A stretch of 64,000 nt of DNA from positions 11,744,491 through 11,808,490 of the forward strand of contig OY720345.1 of the NCBI GenBank assembly GCA_963082975.1. The letters run 5' to 3'. The stretch's first letter is position 1; every line of letters begins with the position of its first letter. The notes beneath the pieces were generated by a model, which worked only from the letters and a program-made list of their open reading frames with translations, had not been told where the DNA came from and ran no database searches. This document shows, in pieces, positions 28,623 to 39,560 of the stretch. The stretch is from Labia minor. Taxonomy: Eukaryota > Arthropoda > Insecta > Dermaptera > Spongiphoridae. The position numbers and the translations under genes are program-made.

Positions 28623-29525
28623 TTAAGAATACATAATATTATGTAAAAATTCAATTTCTTGAACACGATCTTTTAAACGTTTCTTTTGTATTTTATATGC
28701 TTCATAATCTTCATCATCTGTTGGTGCTTCTGTTCTACATAAAGGACAAGTGCTTGTCTGAAAAATTAATTATATAGATTATATAGAGTTAGATATTATA
28801 ATGCATGGTGTTCCTTTGAGATATTTCATTTTAAATTTTGATGTGTGTGATTATTCCAATTAAATTTTTCTATTATAGAATAATATTTAATGAATGTCAT
28901 TAAATTTTAAAAAATATTTTTGTTTAAATTTTAATGAATACTTTAAACGGATATGAATTTAGCAATTATGTATATCAGTAGATGGTCTAATTATCAGATT
29001 TTACTAGCTTGAATTATTGTTTAAAAATAGCCTTTTAATATTAATTCTAATAATCATGTTTTTAACAGAAAATGAAACTTCAACAGTGCTTTAATATTAA
29101 TAATTACTTTCTCTAGCCATGGTATAATACAATGTTGATGAAATAAATGTTTACATGGTAATTTATAAGCTAATGAATTCTCTTCAAAATAAGTCAAACA
29201 TACAGGACATTGAGTTTCTGAAATTTCAAAAAATAACAATTATTTATCTATAACTCTTATTAGTAGTTTTAAATATATAGTACAATTCAAAACATTTATA
29301 ATTCAAATTTACATTAATATAATATATTATACCTTTATTCTCAATTTTAATTTTTTCAATATTTTTAATGAACTCTTTAGAAGCTGCTGGTGGTTGTTTC
29401 TTAATGAAATTTAATTCAAACCATAAATAAGAATCCTGTAATAATCGTGCCATATGAAGTAAATCATCAGGGGCTTGACCCTCTACTAAAGGCCCCAAAT
29501 TCATTTCCTCAAAATAACCTGTCAT
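28623..29525 (-). CDS. RNF181: RING-H2 E3 ubiquitin ligase RNF181-like, copy A
   Basis: Three exons in phase: 29525-29333, 29217-29108 and 28757-28623, giving 145 residues (human RNF181 is about 153). The N-terminus begins MTGYFEEMN, like the MASYFDEH start of RNF181. A helical linker leads into the RING-H2 finger: CPVC, then [10 protein letters not shown], then IIPWLEK, then CPLCR. All eight zinc ligands (C3H2C3) are present. A basic tail follows and ends FLHNIMYS, matching the LHGAMYT end of the human protein. Introns are 115 and 350 nt, both GT-AG. The family catalyses ubiquitin transfer from an E2. This is the left member of a tandem duplication; its partner is at 31122-32021. The copy is intact, with no sign of decay. 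Confidence 0.9.
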
Positions 29526-30069
29526 TTTTCTCTTTTAAATAATTATTCTATTAAAAAAAATAAAAAAATACATCACTCATTTATTCTCATAATTGTATGT
29601 ATATTATAAATGTTCAAATAAAACAGTGACATTCATTTCCTTGTTTTATAAGAATATTTTTAAAAAGTAGCCTTTTTACCAATAGAAATATTTTTTAAAA
29701 ACTTAACAAATTAATTAGTCATTTAAATATTTTATTGTTTTATTAGATAATATTACTTAGCATTTTAAATACAATGAATTTAGAAACAATCTGTAATTAC
29801 TTGTCATTTTTTTTATAAATAATTACCAAAAATAAATATTATTTTATGAATTAATTCTTTATAAAATTTTATACTTTTTTTAAGATATATTTCTTATATT
29901 AAAAAAACTATTTATAATATATCAAGTATTTTTCTTGTAAATGTCATCTGAAAAAATGCCTCTAATTTCAAATTCTTATTTAGATTTAAAAAACACACAA
30001 GTATTTAATTTAATAATAATAGTTTAAATTAAATCAAACATTTTTTAATTTTTATTTGATTTAATTAAA

Positions 30070-30493
30070 CACGGGCATTATTCAAGGAAATTTTATAGAA
30101 TATAAAATATATAGTTTCAGCTTGATTGAATCGCCCTACGTAGCGGAATTAATTTTGTAAATTTTGACTTAAAATGAAGGTAAAGGTTTTAAATTTAGCA
30201 AAAATTTTAATTAAATTTAAATTATTAAATTAATTTTAATTATTAAGATCTATCTTTAGTCTAGGCTAGACTATGTTTTCCCACGTCCCAACCGTATTTT
30301 ATTTACGTTGAAAAAAATAAAAACAAAACTGCCTTCTTATATCAATAAAATGTTATCAGTGAAAATTATATTAAAAATCTTAGACTATGATCGGATAGAA
30401 TAAGTTTAATTAATTTTCAAATATAGAAAAAAAAGCTTGATTATCTAATTCAAATATGCGAGATAACGAGATAGTCGATTGGAGACAGTCCAG
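30070..30493 (-). mobile_element. Decayed R1 element in duplication unit A
   Basis: CGGGCATTATTCAAGG, AGTTTCAGCTTGATTGAATC and GATAGTCGATTGGAGACAGT are recognisable; the rest is diverged. It occupies the place of TRMT11 exons 1-2 in the copy. Confidence 0.65.
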
Positions 30494-30857
30494 ATTTTTT
30501 AATATATTAATTCAATTCTTATTTTTACAAATCTAATTTATTTATATATCATGATGTTTTCTTTTTTATTGTAAAAGTACATGGAATTAATTTTTAATGT
30601 TTTAAAATATATATCTAATTTTTTAATTACAATTAAAATGTTTTATTTTATTATTCTGATATTTGAATTAATTTTTATCTTTCAAAATCCGCGATATACT
30701 AGAAACTTTAGAATATTTGAAACAAACATATAAATTTCTTTATTCATCATTTCAACAAAACTGTTCATGATTTAAACAAAATACAACGGGTACAAAACAT
30801 CGTATCTCGTAACACTCATTTTTTTTGTTTTATTATTTAAAAACACATTTATATAGC

Positions 30858-30975
30858 AGCGTGTTTAAAATTAACATTCACCTTCTGAAATTTTTTCATT
30901 AATATCTTCCATAATTAAATCTAAATTGTTTTCATCAAATTATTCGAAAATCATTATGTCTTGGAATAATGTCAT
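30858..30975 (-). pseudogene. Acidic reading-frame fragment inserted in duplication unit B
   Basis: This ~118-bp segment is present in unit B but absent from the same place in unit A. On the minus strand it reads MTLFQDIMIFE, one stop, then FDENNLDLIMEDINEKISEG and Cys before a stop. Codon-like composition and the acidic run suggest the 3' end of a gene or transposon reading frame. The source is not recognised. Confidence 0.3.
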
Positions 30976-31121
30976 GTTTTTTTAAAAAAAAGATTGATTT
31001 AATAATTAATTATATACATTAAAAAATTTTAGAATAAATATATTATTTTATTCTATTTATTTGGAATATAAATTTTTTTAATTGAATATTAATGTATAAT
31101 TAAAAAAAAGTAAAAATTATA

Positions 31122-32021
31122 TTAAGAATACATAGAGTCATGTAAAATTTCAATTTCTTGAATACGATCTTTTAAACGTTTCTTTTGTTTTTTATATTCT
31201 TCATAATCTTCATCATCTGTTGGTGCTTCTGTTCTACATAAAGGACAAGTGTTTGTCTGAAAAATTAATTATATAGATTATATAGAGTTAGATATTTAAA
31301 TGTATGGTGTTCCTTTGAGATATTTCATTTTAAATTTTGAGTGTGTGCTTATTTTTATTTTCTATTATATTTTATTTATATATATATTTATTTTGTCATT
31401 AAATTTTAAAAAAATATTTTTGTTTAGATTTTAATGAATACTTTAAACGGATATGAATTTAGCAATTGGTCTAATAATCAAATTTTACTAGCGTGAATTA
31501 TTAGAAATGTTAAAAAAAATAGCATCTTAATATTAATTCTAATCATATTTTTATAAGAAAATGTAACTTCTTAATAGGAACAGTGCTTTAATATTAATAA
31601 TTACTTTCTCTAGCCATGGTATAATACACTGTTGATGAAATAAATGTTTACATGGTAATTTATAAGCTAATGAATTCTCTTCAAAATAATTCAAACATAC
31701 AGGACATTGAGTTTCTGAAATTTCAAAAATAACAATTATTTATCTATTACTCTTATTAGTAGTTTTAAATATATAGTACAATTCAAAACATTTATAATTC
31801 AAATTTACATTAATATAATATATTATACCTTTATTCTCAATTTTAATTTTTTCAATATTTTTAATGAACTCTTTAGATGCCGGTGGTGGTTGTTCCTTAA
31901 CAAAATCTAATTCAAACCATAAACCAGAATCTCGTAATAATCGTGCCATATGAAGTAAATTATCAGGTGCTTGGCCCTCTCCTAAAGGCTCCCAATTCAT
32001 CTCCTCAAAATAACCTGCCAT
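31122..32021 (-). CDS. RNF181: RING-H2 E3 ubiquitin ligase RNF181-like, copy B
   Basis: Same three-exon structure as copy A (32021-31829, 31714-31605, 31256-31122), 145 residues, with identical exon lengths and phases. The RING-H2 ligands are all kept. The HQHC of copy A is HQQC here, but the changed residue is not a zinc ligand. The tail ends ILHDSMYS, closer to the family ending than copy A. About 20 of 145 residues differ from copy A, eleven of them in the first 48. The gene lies head to head with TRMT11, whose first ATG is 722 bp away, so the two probably share a bidirectional promoter. From this arrangement I infer that copy B sits at the ancestral locus. Confidence 0.9.
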
Positions 32022-32743
32022 TTTCTCTTTTAAATAATTATTCTATTAAAAAAAATAAAAAAATTAATCACTCATTTATTCTCATAATTATTTGTATATT
32101 ATAAATGTTCAAATAAAACATGACATTAAATTACCTTGTTTTATAAGAATATTTTTAAAAATAGCCTTTTTACCAATAAAAGTATTAAAAAATTTAACAA
32201 ATTAAATAGTCATTTAAATATTATATATTTTATTAAATAATATTACTTAGCATTTTAAATACAATGAATTTAGAAACAATCCAAAATTACTTGTCATTAT
32301 TTTTATAAATAATTACCAATTCAAAACTAAATATTATTTTAAAAATTAATTCTTTATAAAATTTTATACATTTTTTAAGATATATTTCTTATATTAAAAA
32401 AGTATATATTTTATTACTTTATAATATATCAAGTATTTTTCTTGTAAATGTCATCTGAAAAAATGCCTCTAAATTTCAAATCCTTATTTAGATTTAAAAA
32501 ACACGCAAATATTTAATTTAATAATAATAGTTTAAATTAAATCAGATATTTTTTTCATTTTCATTTGATTTAATTTCAAAAACATTTATTTATCATAAAA
32601 TTCGTACAGAAATTTTAACAGAATAAATCATTAAATGTCATTTTTCTCTCCTTAAAACTTTCTAAAAATTTATAATAAAATTAAAAAGTATATATATATA
32701 TTTATTGATATTTATATAAATAAAGTTTAATTAAATGAAATAA
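32022..32743. promoter_or_regulatory. Divergent promoter interval between RNF181 copy B and TRMT11
   Basis: The two start codons face away from each other across 722 bp of AT-rich DNA with no other gene, so both promoters must lie here or overlap. The half next to RNF181-B is repeated beside copy A (29526-30065). The half next to TRMT11 is not found there. No TATA or initiator motif can be picked out with confidence in this composition. Confidence 0.6.
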
Positions 32744-35700
32744 ATGAATTTAAAAATGTGTTATCATAATTTAAAAAAATATTTGTTATGGTTTGCTAAT
32801 GAACACGTTGATTTTAGAAAAGAGGTAACTTAAAATTATTAGTTATGTTATTAAAACAAAAATTAATCTTTTCAATTTTTTAAGGAAATTAATTCAATAA
32901 TCACATTATTTAATTTAAAAGTAAACTTTCTAGAAAAGGCTGAGAATGAGGTAAGTAACATATATATATTTATATCTATTTTTTTATATTAACTTATATC
33001 TTTTACAATTATAATTGTTTTATTTTCTTATTCTCATATTTTAATTCATTTTTATTTGTCTGTCAAAATCCACGATATACTAGATTCTTTGGAATATTTG
33101 AAACAAACTTGTATAAATTCCCTAAAAGGAGAAACTATTTATCATTTCAACAAAACCACTTTTTGTCTAATCTTAAATTTTTCATCATTTTATCTATCAC
33201 ATCTCATTTGAGTTGAAAATGATCTTAATTGAATGCCTTTATTGTATGTTTCAATGCAAAATTAATTGATAATTTATAAAATATTAACTCTTACATTAAT
33301 TAAGTTTATTTTAACCATTTAGATTAAAGAACTAACTCTAATAAAATCATTTTATTTTCTTTACCCTCTATCTAATATTGTTATTTTTTAAAATTTTATT
33401 TCAATTTTATATTTGTATTTAAATTTAAGGTTCTCAAAGGCTCTGAGAATAAATACTTACTTATATCTACCTAGTTTCAAATTTATTATTTTGAAATTTT
33501 TGACTTTCCATTTTATGTATGTCCATTAAAAGTAACATTTCTCCCTATCAATTAAAAAATGTACAATTAAATAAATAAATTCGTCTTTTTTCTATTATTT
33601 GTCTTAAATTTTTAATAAGAAAATACTATTTATATATATATATATATATTATAGATAATATTTATCTTTCTATTTTTTAGCCATATTGGATAATAGAACT
33701 TGAATCAGAAAAAGATGCCCTTGCAATTGCAAGTCGTTCCGTGACTTTAAGATGTATCGTCGAATTATGGTCACGTGCCAAGACCAACGAAGAACTGCAT
33801 AATAATTTAAAATGCTTTCCAAACGAATTAATGAAGCCATATTTTGATTCATCTGTATCTTTCAAAATTAAAGTAGAAACTTTTTGTAATAGTCAAACAC
33901 AAGAGGAAAAACTTTCTAAAATTGAAGTAAATTATTATTATTATCGTTATTTATTTAAAAGGATATAATCTGATCTTATTATACTTGTAACTTATTATAC
34001 CTGGTAATGAATCAATCAAATAGATTTTAATAAATATCAAAGAGTAGTAAAATCAAATCACATAATAATCTATCTACATATATAGATTATAATAATTTTG
34101 TATCTCGTTATAATATATACAATACAGTATTACAATTAATTTAGTGATTAAATTAAAAAATAAATAAGAAAGCAAAATGAAAACCATGTTTTTGATATAC
34201 TAATCGAAATAAAATATATATGTAGAATTTCAACAAAATACATCACCAAGTTGTAGAACACGTTACAGGATGCGAAGAGGCGGTTTAAGGACATAATTTA
34301 ATAAATAATAGACAATACATATTTTAGTTCTAACGCTAAAGAGTAATATATAAAAATTCTTAAAAGAATATTATTTTTATTTATTCAATACCTTTTAAAG
34401 AATGAATTCGATTCTCAGGTTATTGAGTATAACAAGATAATATTATCAAAATATATTAATAAAAAAATAAGATAAAATGGATTAATTTTTGTATTTTATA
34501 TTTCCAGTCTTTTAATTACTTGCCCTTTGAAGGACCAGTAAAATTAAAAAATCCTGATGTTGCATTTTTATATATTGAATACTATGGTTTGGATTCAAAT
34601 AATATTCCAAAAGAACCATATGATTATTTTTTTGGACGAGTGGTAAATATAAACAAAATATTTTATATATATGCTTCTTATGGCTAATAAGGAACCGTGA
34701 CCCAGTAACATTTTTCTTAATTTAGTACTTAAAAATTACAAATTAAATAGCCTTTTTTATAGATATCGAATTAAATTTTGACACCTTTTGCTTTTCTTAA
34801 TAGAAAACACTGTTATTTGCAGAAGATCACAACTACAATTTATTAAGTTAACAAATTTTTAAACAACAAATTTGATAGCTTCTATACATGGCCCCAAGGT
34901 TCAAGAATATAATTCTTTTTTAACTTTTCCAATCTTAAAGATCGCTTTGCTACCTTTGCCACAATATAATCCAAATTTAGAAAACATTGAAAAACAAATC
35001 CATTTGAGTTTTCCTTGAAAAAATGATATACAAAATCTATATATAATATAACATATAGTGTTATGGAAGTTTAGATATTTGGTGTTAATAAAATTATTTC
35101 ATCGATTTTACTTTTCAGGTTGCTGATGGACAACGGGATTTAATTACAAAATTATCATTAAAGACAAGAAAATTTATTGGGAATACAAGTATGGATCCCC
35201 AATTGTCTCTCTTAATGGCAAATCAGGCATTAATACAAAGAGGAGATATTGTTTATGATCCGTTTGTTGGATCAGGTATAAATTTATATTCATTTACCTA
35301 GCACCTTACATCCCCCTAAAAATTAATGGTTATTCTCAAATAGAAATATTTGATAATTAATTTATGCATATTGCAATATTTTACTGCATAAATATTTCTT
35401 TATATTAATCATAAATTTAAAATAAAATTTTATTTATTTACTAATTATAATTTTAATTATTTTCACCGTTTCATATTGTTTATAAAACAGTCTTTAATTA
35501 ATTCTCAAAATTCTTAAACTATTACTACATCTATCTAGATTTTTGGGATAATTTCCATTCCCATATCAAAGTTATGAAAGATGCTCTCATTTTATGAAGG
35601 ATTGTATGTTTATTTCACTTATAAATCTTGCTAATTTTTTTAAGGTTCGCTCTTAGTAGGAGCTGCTGAATTTGGAGCGTATGTTTGTGGGTCAGATATT

Positions 35701-37292
35701 GATTTTCTTATGTTACATGGCAAAAGTCGACCTACAAGAATTCAACAAAAAGTAAATTATATTTCTACTCATGTTTTTTAATGCCTTAAATTATAATAGT
35801 TATATATTTTTAGTCAAAAAAACGGGAATTAGACGAAAGTGTTTTATCAAATTTTCACCAATATGGAAGATCAGATCAGTATTTGGATGTTATTGTAGCT
35901 GATGCATCTTTACCACTTTGGAGGGAGGGGTTCCAATTGGATGCTATCATTACTGATCGTAAAATATATTTCATTTTTTTTATTAATCTTTAAACGCTTT
36001 TATAAGAGAAATATTTATATTAATTCAGCTCCTTATGGAATTAGAGAAGCACCAGAACGGATTGGTTCAACAAAAAATTACTCAATAAGTGAAGCACATC
36101 TAGATCATCATATTCCATCAAAAATTGAATATGATCTTAAACAAATTTATCAAGATTTATTTAATCTGGCAGCTAATCATTTAAAAGTTGGAAAACGTTT
36201 AATTTGTTGGCTACCTGTATTGAGGTAATATTGTATTTAATAATTGCAAAAATGTTTACCTGTTCTGCAATGATAAAAAATAAAAAATAAATTAATACTA
36301 AAAACAGCATCTTTATAAAAAAAGCTTTTATTTAAATGCTCTGGAAAGAAGAATATACTATGTTGACCTTAACGCTATCAATCCAGAAATGCTTTCTGCC
36401 TTAAAATGCGAAATCGAAGTTGCCATTCATGCGATTGGAGCACAAAATTGGGTTGATAGGGTACTGACATACCAGCCGTATGACAGTCAACTGAATGATG
36501 TATTTCATTCAAAATGTTCAATCTTTCTAATAAAATCATAATTTGAAAAAATTAAATTTATTTCTTCTTTTTAAATTAATTAATTAAAAGCTTATTTTTA
36601 AAAATGTTTATTTACTACTAATTTATTTATTAAATTTGAATTTTAAAAATTGCATTCAAAAAATATATATTAAGTTTATCCTCATCTTAAAAGAGTTATT
36701 ATTAAAATAAAAAGAAAATCTTAAAGTTTGCTTATCAAAACTTCCTATATTTTCAGCGTCTGTTGATTGTAGTGGTAGATGGTTCACAAATTTCCAAATT
36801 TTCCTTACATAATCATATTCCAAGCACTTAAGACGAAAAATAATTGAATTTTTAATTTTTAATATCATCATCTATGCGGACACTAACTAATTCAACAATT
36901 AATTAATTATTTTCTATAATTTCAATTGTTTTTTAATCCATTTAGATGTGAATATGAAGAAGAAAATTTACCTAATCATCCATGTTTTAAATTAATTGGC
37001 AATTCGGAACAAATTTTATCAACTTATGCTAGTAGAAGATTATTAACTTATGAAAAATTATATAATATAGAGGTAATTAATTATTAATAGTATAATAATA
37101 AATTATTTTTAAATCATTTTTTAATTAAATTTTTTGTTTTTTTAATAGGCTCTCGATGACAAGACAAAAGTTGATTTTAATGTAGATTTTAAATCAAAGA
37201 AAATGCATTATGTTACTGAATTAAGGAAACAAAAAATGCTTTTAAAAACAATTCATATTAATACACTTGTTGATAACCATAACTCTAAATGA
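32744..37292 (+). CDS. TRMT11: tRNA (guanine(10)-N2)-methyltransferase catalytic subunit
   Basis: Ten exons in phase give 467 residues (human about 463): 32744-32824, 32885-32950, 33681-33926, 34508-34642, 35119-35275, 35645-35751, 35814-35958, 36029-36224, 36946-37072 and 37149-37292. The protein starts with the family block KYLLWFANEHVDFR. It continues with LPFEGPVKLKNP, FIGNTSMD, motif I DPFVGSG (residues 223-229), GSDID, and the catalytic DPPYGIRE (from 312), whose Asp and first Pro are split across the exon 7/8 junction. It ends with WLPV and ASRRLLTYEK. With the TRMT112 partner the family makes m2G10 in tRNA. Start: an in-frame ATG at 32744, with another at 32756; an ATG at 32735 is closed by TAA. 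The stop TGA ends at 37292. No lesion is visible. Confidence 0.95.
36302..36541 (+). pseudogene. Exon-like open fragment inside TRMT11 intron 8, origin unknown
   Basis: About 79 open codons end in TAA. They contain YYVDLNAINPEMLSAL, AIHAIGAQNW and TYQPYDSQLNDVF. GC content is visibly higher than in the intron around it. It interrupts TRMT11 between WLPVL and CEYEEEN, has no good splice donor and matches no TRMT11 segment I know, so it is not an exon of that gene. A transposon or processed-gene fragment is likely; I do not recognise the protein. Confidence 0.35.
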
Positions 37293-37659
37293 AATTTTAA
37301 CAGTATTTGATTTTTATTTGTATATATATATATATATATATATTGTCTTAAATCCCTCCACATTCCTCTATTCAAGTTTAACAAGAAACAAAATTAACAT
37401 ATTTTATGTATTATAAATATTGTATTTTAATGTATAAATTTGAAATCTAACTCATCCAGGATCTGGACTAATGGAAATAAGTTATGAAATTAATTTGATT
37501 AATAACTTAAACACTAACCCAAACTAACCTATTAATCCAAACCATTGTTCAAGTCTAGAACTAAATAATTTTTTTATTCAAAAGATAAGTTAAACCAAAC
37601 AGTCACTATTCGCGCTTAATGATCCTTTTTATTTGACTAAACTACTAAAGAGGGACACA

Positions 37660-38260
37660 AAACATATAATTTGAAAATATAGAAAAATTTAAATACTTAG
37701 GTTCTATAATCGCGAGAGATAATAATATTCGAGAAGAATTTAAATCGAGGTTTCAATCGTGTAACGTCTGTTATCATGGAGTAAAGGGACTCTTCAAAAT
37801 TAAAATTATTATTAACTAGCAATTATTTTGCTAGTTATATAATATGGGTGTGATAATATCGGAGACGAGAGTAGATTTAAAGTATTTGAAAATAGGTTAC
37901 TTCGCAGCATTTATACTCCATAGTCACCGGGGAATGGCGGAGCCTGCATAACGAGGAATTGCATGAACTCGACTCATCTCCAAACATAGTTAGGGTCATA
38001 AAATTAAGAAGGATGCGATGGGCAGGATATGTAACAAAAATGGGAGATGAAAGTCTTGCGAAAAATTATTTGTGGGGAAACCGATTGGCAAATATCCAGT
38101 TGGAACATCAAGGACGCGGTCGACAGACAATATAGTAAGGGACTTAAGGATCATGGAAGAAATTAGGAATTGGATGGGTGTAGCTCAGGATAGGGATTCT
38201 TGGAGGAATGTGGTTGCTGTGACCAAAAACTTTCGGGTTCAGTTAGTTCCACAAAAATAA
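37660..38260 (+). pseudogene. Non-LTR retrotransposon (LINE) 3' remnant
   Basis: Broken frames spell a reverse-transcriptase C-terminus: KYLGSIIARDNNIREEFKSR, CYHGVKGLF, ELHELDSSPNIVRVIKLRRM, RWAGYVTKMGD, then RSTDNIVRDLRIMEEIRNWM, GVAQDRDSWRNVVAVTKNF. There are stops and several frameshifts. It starts about 370 bp after the TRMT11 stop. Confidence 0.8.
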
Positions 38261-38910
38261 ATAGATACTCCTACATAAAACTAACTTATAGTTGTTAAAG
38301 GTTTAAGGTAACTAAAGAGAATTCTGCATTGATTACAAGTTCTTCGGAAAAAGAATATATTTCTTCTGTGAGCATAATAAGAGTGATTAACATCTATCAA
38401 GATTTTTTATATTTTGATCAAACAGTTACTGGCAATTTATTAAGAAAAAATAACATGGATTTAATCAAAAACCACAATACAAGACTAAGAATAAAAATAT
38501 TGAAACTGACTGGAAAAACAGCAACAATGCAGTTGCTTTTATCAGGAAATTTTCTCATATTTAATAATAATACTACTTTAATTAGTATACTTTTTTTCTA
38601 ATAAGGAACAAATTTAACAACAAAATACGGATTTCAACGTATAAATCAAATACTACTATTTATTTTTAAAATTATACTTTACAATTAATAGCCCCTACTC
38701 CCTCTGTTTCTATCATTCTTAATTCTCTCAACATTTTATTCATTCTCTCCAATTCTTATACTAGCACAATTAATTGTATTTTTCAAATTCTCAATTTTAC
38801 TTCAACTCAATTTTCCTTCTTTACTATTTTATTATCTATTTCTTACTGTTACCAATTCTCATTTTCCTCCTAATTTATTTTTATTCTTATTCTTATACAA
38901 ATAATGTATA

Positions 38911-39560
38911 TACGAGGTCTGTTCAAAAGAAAAGGTGAATTTTGAATTTTCTCGGGCTGTGTTCATTCGATTATCGAAGTTTTTTTGTTATGTTGATACC
39001 CATATGTTTCTCATATGTTGAGATTATCAGCCATTTTGGATTAGTAGTGTATTTTGACAACAGAAAAATTTAGACACGTTTTGTGTGTTCTTCGATTTAT
39101 TACTTAAAAAAAAAATAAGGAATACTACAAGGAAGTTATCCTACGTTTGCGTGAAGCAATACGAGTCAAACGATCGGAAATGTGCAAAAACAAATCACGA
39201 AAATGCACCAGCTCACACATCATTGCTTGTTCGTGATTTTTTGGCCAAAAACACCATAATCATGCATCAACCACCCTATTTACCAGATTTGGCACACTGC
39301 GACTTTTTCCTATTCCTAAAACTAAAGAGACCAATGAAAGGAAAACGTTTTGTAACAATGGATGAGATAAAGTCGGAATCGAAGAACGAGCTGGTGGTCA
39401 TACCGAAAAGTCCATTTCACAAGTGCTTCGACGATTGAAAAAAGTACTGACATAATCTGAGGGGAATTACTTTGAAGGGGGACAAAATAGATATTGATGA
39501 ATAAATAAATACTTTTCGAAATAATTCCAAATTCACCTTTTCTTTTGAACAGACCTCGTA
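38911..39560 (+). mobile_element. Mariner element, internally deleted copy 1
   Basis: TA plus inverted termini CGAGGTCTGTTCAAAAGAAA and its complement at 39530-39558. The remnant reads NAPAHTSLLVRDFLAKN, then PPYLPDLAHCDFFLF and GKRFVTMDEIKSESK. The Asp of the usual HDNAPAH is Glu here, and YSPDLAPCD is altered. The helix-turn-helix region and first catalytic Asp are deleted. Confidence 0.85.

Larger units (their letters stand above)
28385..33150. repeat. Tandem direct segmental duplication (units about 28385-30770 and 30770-33150)
   Basis: Both units begin with an ATTTAAACAAAATACA stretch followed by CATCGTATCTC. They run through an RNF181 gene, its upstream flank (ATGTCATCTGAAAAAATGCC in both) and a stretch with GATATACTAGA and GAATATTTGAAACAAAC. 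In unit B that last stretch lies inside TRMT11 intron 2, so the duplicated segment originally covered the 5' end of TRMT11. In unit A the place of TRMT11 exons 1-2 is taken by a decayed R1 element (30070-30493). Confidence 0.8.

Noticed and set aside
31605..31714. Loss of RING function in RNF181 copy B (His to Gln)
   Set aside because: The changed residue lies between ligands; C-x-H-x2-H-x2-C and the other cysteines are intact.
36302..36541. An extra TRMT11 exon
   Set aside because: Exon 8 and exon 9 join in phase and match the family without it; it ends in a stop and has no donor.
38329..38601. 90-codon plus-strand frame (MITSSSEKEYISS...)
   Set aside because: No recognised motif or splice context, and it follows a LINE remnant; not enough to call a gene.
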